Assembly (NCBI GenBank): GCA_019095985.1
Contig: CM032659.1
Coordinates: 6,892,395-6,956,394 of the forward strand
Source: Streblospio benedicti
Taxonomy: Eukaryota > Annelida > Polychaeta > Spionida > Spionidae
Length of the DNA: 64,000 bases
Direction: 5' to 3'
The position numbers and the translations under genes were made by a program. The notes beneath the pieces are model-generated. The model searched no databases and was not told the origin of the DNA. It saw only the letters and a program-made list of their open reading frames with translations. Below, piece by piece: positions 54,838 through 64,000 of this stretch (position 1 is the first letter of the stretch; every line of letters begins with the position of its first letter).

Positions 54838-55051
54838 TACTGCAAAACGTGAATATTTCGTAGCTATTAAATTTTGCAATTCTGGTCCATAAATTATTTT
54901 GTGACTATTCAATTTTACAATTTTGGTCCATCATGGACCAACTTAATTTATATAAACTATTAATGTTTGCTGACTATTTAAGTTTGTGTTTTTGCACCTA
55001 CCCATGAAATTCGCAAATTAAATCATGTGCAAAATTTCTTGTTTTACAGTA
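54838..55051. mobile_element. MITE family C, copy 2
   Basis: Ends TACTGCAAAACGTGAA and TTCTTGTTTTACAGTA; interior aligned with the copy at 32660-32867, including CTATTAATGTTTGCTGACTA. Lies in the HMGB 5' intron. Confidence 0.85.
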
Positions 55052-55567
55052 TTACAAATATCGAGATTTTCTCAAAGTTTGAAGACAATCGCTTTGATAA
55101 CTAAAGAGTAATTGAATGAGACAGTTTTGACATGGAATCCTTATCATCCACCATTTAAAATGGCTGGTAAGCATGAACCACGTTAATGCAATCCAAATGG
55201 TTGAAGTCGGCTTGTTCATATTTTTTAAACGTTTTTTAAGGTTATTAAGGTCTTTGAATAAAGTTCTGAGTCTTCTTTAAGTCTTATTCTACCAGATCGA
55301 AGTCAACTCCGACTTTTTTTTACAGGAAAATCGCCCTCTCTTCCAAACAACTTTTCATACAGAAGGACTGCCAATACTCACGTGCTAATCTAGCATGTCA
55401 AACTAAAGCGAATAAACTTTACATACCGATGTAAATTGTGGGGCCAATATGCATAGTATTGATATAATTTTACTATCATTTGGAAGAAAAAAATTTGCAA
55501 ATCGGCAAACCATTTTATGTAGTCCAGCATTGTTTAGTAATATAGAATGCAAGTACCCATATGTGTC

Positions 55568-55702
55568 TAAAAGTAGCAATAGCACCATAAGCAGCATAAG
55601 TAGCAGCATAAGCAGCAGCATAAGTAGCAGCAGAAGCAGCATACACAGAACTTCAGAAGCAGCATACACAGAAGCAGCAGCAGTAGCAGCAGCCATAACA
55701 TC
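55568..55702. repeat. Imperfect AGC/AGT trinucleotide repeat
   Basis: Runs of AGCAGCATAAGTAGCAGC-like sequence. It produces poly-Ser and poly-Leu frames on the two strands that are not genes. Confidence 0.9.
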
Positions 55703-55725
55703 AACACCATATAAATGGATTGGGG

Positions 55726-55790
55726 GACCAATGAGACGGCCCAATGAGACGGGGGACCAATGAGACGGGGGACCATAGAGATGTACCCGA
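55726..55790. repeat. Short minisatellite CCAATGAGACGGGGGA
   Basis: About three to four imperfect units directly after the trinucleotide repeat. Confidence 0.8.
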
Positions 55791-56026
55791 TCTATCCACC
55801 ACCGAGGCTCATTTGGCTACCTAGCCTGCCTCTGGAGGTCCATATACCAACACCTCGTGATCTTCCTCTGCTATAACCATCAAGGTTGTTGATGGCTGTA
55901 GACTAGTGTAGAGTATATATCCATGCAAACAATGGCTTGAGATGGAAATTATTCTTACACATATTCCATCAAATAAAAGAACTGATCATTGACTAAATCG
56001 CCGGTTAAATTTAAAATTTTACTCAC

Positions 56027-56110
56027 CTCTCACGGCTTGAAATACAAAGGTAATTTGTAGTAGATCTAACGCACTGCACTACAACTTTAGAGTTAGACCA
56101 GCCGGCCGTT
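56027..56110 (-). promoter_or_regulatory. Probable HMGB non-coding first exon and promoter side
   Basis: On minus, AGAG/GTGAGT gives a strong splice donor with no ATG-led frame before it, in a CpG-richer patch that includes ATCACGTGG (an E-box CACGTG) at 56114. It is the only strong donor I see upstream of the acceptor at 53824. The transcription start is not defined. Confidence 0.45.
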
Positions 56111-56640
56111 AGATCACGTGGTGTACTTATACTGAAGCCGACCTCCACTACAAACGTCTAACGTTCCACGTCAGCGCTACGTAAACAACACATACTGACG
56201 AGCAGGTGCACCATTGGTTGGCAACCTCCAACAGGGAATCATAACGTCCTCTTTCAGCGAGACGGACGGACTTTCCTAGGAGCCTCGATTCGGAGGTTGG
56301 ATGGTTGCTTACCCAAGTTTTTTCTTCTAATTTTCGAAATAACTTTGTCTTAAACGAATTGTGAAATGTGCTGAGATTACTACAGCATGCAAACAGACAT
56401 ATCTTACCGTAAAGCAATAATAAAAACAGATGTCAGCACACTGATTTAGAAAAATCAGAGTATTTGGTAGATCTATCGATCTAGACTGACATGGCGTCGC
56501 TCGCTTCACTTTAGCGTGTGGCTACAGCAACTTCACATAAAAGTCTATGATATTACTTCATTATCGTGGTCAAAATAAAGTGATACAACATTGCAGGTGG
56601 ATCCTTTGCCCATTATTTATTACCGGGGGAGTGTGAGGAT
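56111..56640. other. No gene seen
   Basis: Region upstream of the presumed HMGB promoter. No frame of interest. Confidence 0.4.
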
Positions 56641-57204
56641 TTGGTCTGATGTTCATGTACAAAATTCATGCCCCCCCTTCTATTTTTATTTACAAAAAGG
56701 GGCAACATCCCCCCCTATTTTTCATGTACAAAATAGGTGACCTTCCGTTATTAATTTTTTTTGCCACGATTATACACACTAGATTAGTATTTGAAATGAC
56801 GGTAAAATAAAAAATGAAAAAAATCTTTAATGTTACCCTGGCACCAATTAGACAAACACCCCTCTTGTACTTGCAGATAGCCACTTAAGACCCCCCTGTT
56901 TCAGCAACTCATCTTTCTAAGACCCCATTGTTCACCAACTCACCAAAGACCCTACTTTTTCACCTACCAGATATCCTTGGGGGGAGCATGCCCACCACGT
57001 TCAACTACAGTGCCCCCCCCCCCACACACACACACCGTCCGATGTGTTTTCATGATATTTTGAGAGCCTTACATTCTTGTTGAAATGCTAGATGTACATG
57101 TATAACAAAGAATCAATTCTATCTACACGTAGTACAAAAACGCATTGGTATATAGTATGGTTGAGGTGCAAGATCACATCCTACTTTTTCAGCTCCACCT
57201 TCAG
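56641..57204. repeat. Clean copy of a sequence duplicated across the gap
   Basis: Contains ATATCCTTGGGGGGAGCATG, GATGTGTTTTCATGATATTT and TATAGTATGGTTGAGGTGCA, each found again after the gap. Confidence 0.85.
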
Positions 57205-57304
57205 NNNNNNNNNNNNNNNNNNNNNNNNNNNNNNNNNNNNNNNNNNNNNNNNNNNNNNNNNNNNNNNNNNNNNNNNNNNNNNNNNNNNNNNNNNNNNNNN
57301 NNNN
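57205..57304. other. Assembly gap, 100 N
   Basis: Exactly 100 N between two copies of the same sequence. Confidence 1.
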
Positions 57305-57880
57305 TTACAACATGCAAACAAAAGAAAAAATAAAAAAAAACCCCCCTTTTTTTTTAGTTAAGCAATTTTTTTTTTAAAAACCCAAAAGATTTTTCCCCAA
57401 AAAGGAAAAACACGGGGGATTTTGAAAAATTTTTTCAGAGAAAAATTTTTTAAAAAGGTTTAATTCAAATGTACCTTGTTTTTAATTTTTTGCCGTTATA
57501 AAAAAAATTTGTTTTGAAATAAAAAAATAAAAAATGAAAAAATTTTAATTTTCCCCGGGCCCCAATTAAAAAACCCCCTTTTATTTTTCAGATGGGGACA
57601 AGATTTTTAAATACTTTTAAGAATTTTACCCCCAAAAAGACCCATTTTTTCACCTCACCAGATATCCTTGGGGAGCATGCCCACCACGTTCCTTCAATTT
57701 GCCCCCACACACATCCGATGTGTTTTCATGATATTTTGAGAGCCTTACATTCTTGTTGAAATGCTAGATGTACATGTATAACAAAGAATCAATTCTATCT
57801 ACACGTAGTACAAAAACGCATTGGTATATAGTATGGTTGAGGTGCAAGATCACATCCTACTTTTCAGCTCCCTCCTTCGA
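57305..57880. repeat. Degraded second copy, probably a low-quality read
   Basis: Matches 56641-57204, but 57340-57640 is full of inflated homopolymers (runs of A, T, C and G replacing mixed sequence), while 57660-57870 is nearly identical to the clean copy. This pattern is expected from poor base calls rather than evolution. Confidence 0.8.
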
Positions 57881-58094
57881 AGTAGGCGACCGGATGCCTC
57901 TGACCCAGCCTTTCCAAATGCCACGACGTCAAACGCCACATCAGTAGCAGTACGTCATTTGCACGTCTCACGTCACCAGCACACGTCGCCGGGCGTGGTG
58001 GAAACGTACGTCCTGTCTGCCGTGACGTCACGGCGGCCGCTCCGCCACAGCCCGACCCAAAGAGGCTTCCGCTGGCCAGTTCCGCTGGCCGGTG

Positions 58095-58097
58095 GTC

Positions 58098-58131
<34 letters not shown>

Positions 58132-58291
58132 GGAGGGAGGGAGGGGGGAGGGGGAGGGAGGGAGGGGAGGGAGGGGGAGGGGGGAGGAGGGAGGGGGGAG
58201 GGGGGGAGGGGGAGGGAGGAGGGGAGGGAGGGAGGGAGGAGGGGGGAGGGAGGGAGGGAGGGGGAGGGAGGGAAGGGGTGGAGGGAGGGAG
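58095..58291 (+). repeat. Polypurine tract: (AG)n then (GGGA)n
   Basis: Almost 200 bases without a pyrimidine except near the right end. Frames through it (poly-Gly/Glu/Arg, poly-Pro/Ser) are not genes. Confidence 0.95.
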
Positions 58292-59565
58292 GGTTGGACT
58301 TGGGCCCATTTTAGTTTCATACGTCTAATCCCACAACAATATGTGCATAAATTGGACAAACTCATGTCAAAATTGAAACTGTTCATTTGAATGATCACAT
58401 TGCCAAGAACAAAGCACCAGCATGCAAATAGCCGCATCTACTGGAGAACACGTTCTTTATCTGATTATGTACCACTAATATCCTACTACATGTATTCCAC
58501 GTCAGGAACACTAGGCTGGAGCGCATGAAGGTTTAAGGAGTAATCGTTTCAATGCAGAAGAAGACCATCCACTGTCCCCCAACCACCTAACTCATGATCA
58601 CTCCTCACATCGTTGCTCACACGGATATACATACAATTTGGATATAGAACATGAATTGGTTTAAAAGTTTAGCCACTCAACAAGATGTTAGATATTGTAT
58701 GTTGGGTCTTAGCTATGATAGTCGAAGCTGATAATCGTTCTATGACATGACAGTGAGCCTAATCGGCTGGGATAATAACGTTTTGCTCGTATTTACTCTC
58801 AAAGACAATTGGTGGGTAATGAACAAAATGATGCGCAAATTGCTATTGTACTGTTTTTCCTGCCAAAATAAGTACAGGTTAGGTGAGTGAAGTGACTTTG
58901 GTGAGATTCTTGGAGCAGGTTATGATGGTTAACATCTCAATGGTCAATATACGTAATGCTCAGCTCCAACATGTTTCACATATTTGTGGTTTTTTAAAAC
59001 GGAGATTTAGAATCTCTAGGTTTTCGCAAGCATGTCAATGTGTCTCATGATATTTATGAGTGAATACCCGATTATATAAAAAGAATTCAGCTCAGAATAG
59101 TTCTATTCCAGCTTTACCATAAATAGTAACAGTGTGTCTAACACATGTTAGGCTATAGGAAAATGCTGTGTTTATGGTGATGTTTGTTACTGCAATTCTA
59201 TTTTTAGTGAAGCTGGGATATGCCTATTAAGCCCGAATAATTGTTGTTTGAGCATAAACGTATTGCTGATGGATGAAAGCCTGGAGAGACATTTGCTCTT
59301 ATCATTTTAATTTGTTGTCACTGCCACGTAACTTAACATTTTGAAATATTTATTTTTACACATATTTATTCCTACGTTTAAATGGTTTGTTGTTGCTTTT
59401 TGTGAGCAATTTTGGGATAAATGAATGGAATTAGTATGTGATAGAAATAAGCAAGCAAAGATCATAGCGTGTGATACTTTGGATGAATAGCACTTGTGAT
59501 AATCAAAGTGCTTTAATTGTTTTATAAGTGAAGTTAGATGTATTTTAATGGATTCCTCACCATCA
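58292..59565. other. No gene seen
   Basis: AT-rich, with no recognisable block. Confidence 0.4.
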
Positions 59566-61555
59566 AAAACACCAGAATCATGGTTCTATCTTCAATATTT
59601 TGGGAGATATAACATTTTTTATGAGGCAATGTCCAAAAATCATCTGCTCGTCAATATCAAAAATTCATTTCCTTATCAATGTCCCAAATAATTAGGTTAA
59701 TAAGATGATCTTTTGACATTTATGTATCTGATCATATTATCCATTTCTAAAAATCATTTTATCAATCTAATCTCTCGCCAATGTCCAAAAATCATAGATC
59801 TGCTATTCAATATCCATAAATCATTTCAAAAATCTAATATCATCTTTGCACAAAAATCATCTCATTAATCTCCAAAATTAATCTCATTGATCTCCAATAT
59901 TAATCTCACCGATCTCCAAAATAATCTTCTCATCAATCTAATTATTCATCTATGTCCAAAAATCATCTCATCAATCTAAAAAATCATCCCACCAATCTAA
60001 AAAAATCTTCTCATTTATCTAATTTCTCATGAATGTCCAAAAAAGTCATCTCACTAACATAAAAAGTATCTTCTCAGTAATGTCCAAGAAGCATCTTCTC
60101 ACCAATCTAATTTTCTCATCAATCTCCACAAATTATGTTGTTAATGTCCAAAGATCTTCATATCAATCTCCAAAAATTATCACATTAATGTCAAAAAATT
60201 ATTAATATCTAAAAATAATCTTCTCGTCTATCGATTTCTCATCAATCTACAAAAATCATGCCATCAATGTCCAAATATAATGAGATTAATTAGATAAGTT
60301 TTATAGACAGACCTATCTGAAAATCTCACCAATCTCCAAACATCTTCTCATCAATCTCATTTTCCCATCAACCCCTGAAATTCATATTATCACAAATAAA
60401 ATCTAATTTCTCATCAATGTCCAAAATTCAAACAATATTCAAATCTCATCTCAACAATATCAAAACTTCATCTAATCAATCTCCAAAAATTTTCACATCA
60501 ATGTCAAAAATCTTCTCAATAATGTCCAAAACTCATTTTCTCATCAATGAAATATTTTTTTTCATCAATCTACAAAATTCATGTCGTTATACTGTCCAAA
60601 CATCATCTCATCAATGCTCAAATGTCATAATGAGATTGATGAGGTGATTTTTGGTGTCTAGTTTTTCTGAAAATCTCATCAATCTCCAAAAGTCTTCTCA
60701 TCAATCTCATTTTCTCATCACTCTCCAAAGGAATATTATCACCAATCTAATTTCTCACCAATGTTAAAAAATAATCTGCTATTCAATATCCAAAAATCAT
60801 TTCAAACATCTAATCTCATCATTGCAGAAAATCATCTCATCAATCTCCAATATTAATGTCATCAATCTCCAATAATCAGTTCAATCTTATCTCCAAAATA
60901 ATGTTTTCATGGATCTGATTATTCATCAATGTTCAAAAATCATTATGTCAATCACCACAAATAATCTCATTGATCTCCAAAATTCATCTCACCAATGTCC
61001 AAAACATCTCATCAATCTCTAATAATCATCTCACAAATCTAAAAAAAGACCTCATTGATCTAATTTCTCATCAATGTCCAGAAAAATGATGTCATCAATA
61101 TGCAAAAATCATCTCATCAATGTCTAAAATCATATTATCACCAATCTTCAAAAATAATCTCATTGATTTCGACAAATCATTTCATTTATTTTCAAACATC
61201 ATCTTCTAATCCATGTCCAAAATAGATCTCAACAATATCCAAAATTCATCTCAATAATATCCAAAAATTCATCTAATCAATCATCATATTCTCACCAATT
61301 TAATTTTCTCATTAATCTACAAAATTCATGTCGTTAATGTCAAAAAATTATGTCATCCATGTCTAAATATAATGAGATTGATGAGATGATGTTCGGTGAC
61401 TGATATATCTGAAAATCTCATCAATCTTCAAACATCTCATCATTCTCATTTTCCCATCATCATCTTGTCATCTCATCAATTAGACACCCGAATCACGTTT
61501 CTATCTTCAAAATTAAGAAAGATGTAACACATTTTATGAGCCAGCGAACATCACG
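59566..61555. repeat. Satellite of ~22-bp TCATCAATCTCCAAAAATCA units
   Basis: About 1.9 kb of degenerate short units. Three larger landmarks, starting ATAATGAGATT (about 60279, 60629, 61371) and leading to CTGAAAATCTCA-CAATC, contain an inverted unit and are spaced about 350 and 742 bases apart. The array is bracketed by a direct repeat (CACCAGAATCATGGTTCTAT at 59570; CACCCGAATCACGTTTCTAT at 61484). Confidence 0.85.
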
Positions 61556-64000
61556 GCGGACATATTTGAATTTCTCACTGATTGCCGGGTGACAGTGATA
61601 TACCCAAATTATTTTGACACAGTAGGATACCTAGCTACAAAGTATCAAAGGTGATTGACCTCAATAGAAATATAAAGTCATATAAGACGTTGAGTAACAT
61701 TTATAAGCGCCATCGCATCCATGTGTGTGGATGTGATTGTTCATAACAAACTTACAATGCATGCAGGTGGATATCTGTGTAGGTACAATAGTGTCAAACT
61801 GTTTTGAGACGTACATCATGATACATGTAAGAACATTTGTTTTACTGAATACATTACTTCTTCCACCTACGACGGTTTATTTTATGACCATTCCATATTT
61901 TAATGGCAGTCTGTCCTGTCTTATTGAAAAGGATCTCTAAAAAATAATATCTGATATAGCCTGTAGCATGCTAAGTTTGATTCTTATACTAATAAGTTAA
62001 GTTATAGCTTATTTTGTAAATAGGTTGATGAAACATGGTATAACTTGTGTGTGCTATTTTATTTACTATTTCTATGTTTGCAGAGTAACTTCAATCAAAA
62101 CATTAAAACTGCATTTCAGGTTATAAATACTGGTGTAGTGAATTCAGACATAGCTAACCTGGTTATGTTTGACACTAACACCAATATCAAATATATCAGA
62201 CTCAAACCCTTGATATGGAGTTTATGGCCATCGTGGCAGTGTGAACTTATCACTTGTGAAGGTTGTATACAATATATTGTTAAATACAATCATATACACA
62301 TGATTGAAAGCTTATTATTGTGGCGTTTGAGTATACATTCAATATTCTATTGAGCATATAAATTATTTTTGTTATCTAAAAAAACATACAAACTATGATT
62401 ATGTTTTATTTATAAAATACGTTCCAGAAATAATTTAAAAGATAATTTACATTAATTTCTCAAGGCTATTTGTTACAGAAAGCAATTACTGCCAGATATC
62501 CAAATATTTAAAATATATCATACTGGTCTGTAATAAAAGAGAAAGTTTTACACTTTATTGCAAAAGACAATGAATGTAAACATTGCATTTTTATTAAAGT
62601 TCTATTGACAAGTACATGTACCTAGTACTTTTGGAAACATTTAGATGTACGAGTACGATTTTAACACTTTCCTTATTACTTTCAGCCTTGCCATTAAATG
62701 TTTCTCTTCCATATCTCATAATAGTTTTGTTTAAATGTTCTTTTTGGCTGTGCAATAATCAAGAAAGAGAACTTTTAAAACACAAAATTAACAAAATACT
62801 ACTACATCACAATAATTATAAGGTATTAAAATATTACAGTACATAGAGATTAACATTGAATACATAGACACATTGGATGATTAAGGATCATATCAATGAT
62901 AATAACTCAATGGTAATAACGTGAAGTATGCTTAAGGACAAGTATAATCTTTAATTAGACAATGTATTAGTGAAAATAACTCTGTTGAAAGCTGGCTGAT
63001 AATGATCAAGTTTAGAATTCATGGTAGTGTCACTCTTCCATATCTGTCTTCTAACATTCTTATTTCCTTGAAAAATCTATGATCCAGAATTATATTTAAA
63101 ATGTGTATGATAAATATTGTGTTAGAATATGTATTGACATTTCACGTTATATTATATGGATGAAAAGAAACCCCCAGTGCTTTTACAATACTATCATAGC
63201 ATATCTTTCTTTTCTTGGTTTGACTCTTATGCACTGCAGAGGACACTGGCCATATTTTAGATATATATGTATACTGATCTATTCAATTTTAATTCAAATA
63301 AATAACTACTATGTAAATAAAGAAATAATTAACTAAATATATACATAAATAAATACATGAATGAATATGCTTACCCATTATGTCTTTTGTATTGCTTTTA
63401 GGTTCAGTTTGACAGTATGGTACAATAATTCAATTGAATATTATAGGTAGACTACACAAGTGTGTATCAGGTGGAATCTTACAAATCTTGTGTTCATAAA
63501 TACTAGTATGTGATCATATTGATGGCATAAAATAGACAAAAGCATTCATAGTTTACTGGTGGACATGTAGTAAAGTGTGCTTTTTTTCACATATGAACCT
63601 TGAAACATGACTACAAGGATTTCAGACGGACGACCAAAGAAACAGGACACATCTTGCCGTTTTATCCACCCAAGCACAGTTATATGTGACGGGACTTGCA
63701 AATGGCATTTCTTTACAAAATTTCGTCTGAACAAGTAATGGTTGGCAACAGGAAAAGAAGTCACAATCTTCATTTCAGCAGATAAGAAATATTCGTGCTA
63801 GGAAAGTGTTCATAATTCACTTAAAGTGTCTGGCCGTAAAATGAATAGCGAGTGCTTGGGTGGGTGTTTTTCATATTTAGTTTGTATATTCGCGTACTTG
63901 TCATGTGCTTGTTTCAAATGCTTCAAATGTCTAATTTCTTATAAAATTTTCTGATAAATATTTTCAATTCAATAGACATTTATCAAATAGATATCAAAAA
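61556..64000. other. No gene seen
   Basis: AT-rich. A plus frame ending at 62353 has an acceptor-like TTTGCAG before it at about 62085, but no donor or family resemblance. Other frames are short and low-complexity. Confidence 0.4.

Noticed and set aside
55403-55763. Poly-Leu and poly-Ser frames on opposite strands
   Set aside because: Produced by the AGC-type trinucleotide repeat.
57092-57361. Plus frames spanning the second N gap
   Set aside because: They run through unknown bases and have no content on either side.
58028-58437. Pro-rich and Gly/Glu/Arg-rich frames of 93-189 codons
   Set aside because: Produced by the polypurine tract.

Overview
The window is animal nuclear DNA. It has spliceosomal introns with phase-matched GT/AG junctions, an HMGB-type chromatin protein, a Cys-loop neurotransmitter-type receptor, a protein-disulphide-isomerase-family exon, a MAM/EGF cell-surface protein, a tRNA-derived SINE, L1/Tx1-like and PHD-finger LINEs, Penelope-like elements and many foldback/MITE elements. 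Base composition is AT-rich. The mix fits a marine invertebrate (deuterostome or lophotrochozoan); this is an inference and the species cannot be fixed from sequence alone. Two runs of exactly 100 N (38103-38202, 57205-57304) mark scaffold joins.

Layout. 1-2.2 kb: minus-strand 5' part of a Lys/Glu-rich protein gene (three phase-1 exons, running off the left edge), with a SINE in its first intron. 4.4-5.5 kb: an intronless type I membrane protein (signal, MAM, EGF, Asp/Asn repeat, TM). 5.5-10.1 kb: foldback elements and a Penelope-like element. 11.4-27.4 kb: minus-strand gene for an anion-type Cys-loop receptor; I place nine exons by translation and splice phase. Its introns hold Penelope pieces, a retroviral-type envelope fossil, MITEs, a long-TIR transposon and microsatellites. 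I could not find the Cys-loop exon or the M3 exon.

27.7-33 kb: transposon-rich, with one unassigned plus-strand exon candidate. 34.1-36.1 kb: decayed hAT-transposase-like (ZNF862-like) exons and one TXNDC5/ERp46-like thioredoxin exon, all on minus. 37.0-38.1 and 48.05-49.35 kb: two copies of one block carrying the same non-autonomous hAT insertion. 38.2-40.1 kb: a copy of a large uncharacterised multicopy animal protein family that lacks its central part. 41.6-44.7 kb: two pieces of L1/Tx1-like LINEs. 44.9-47.6 kb: hairpin-forming tandem repeats and nested MITEs. 50.0-51.2 kb: a 5'-truncated LINE encoding a PHD-like finger. 52.3-56.1 kb: HMGB gene on minus with a decayed duplicate of its last exon. 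56.6-57.9 kb: a degraded duplicate around an assembly gap. 58.1 kb: a polypurine tract. 59.5-61.5 kb: a 2-kb satellite with higher-order structure. 61.5-64 kb: no recognisable gene.

The host genes are unrelated to one another and do not form a pathway. The HMGB protein is nuclear; the receptor and the MAM/EGF protein are at the cell surface; the thioredoxin-domain exon belongs to an ER-lumen family. Most of the window's structure comes from repeated transposon insertion, often one element inside another.
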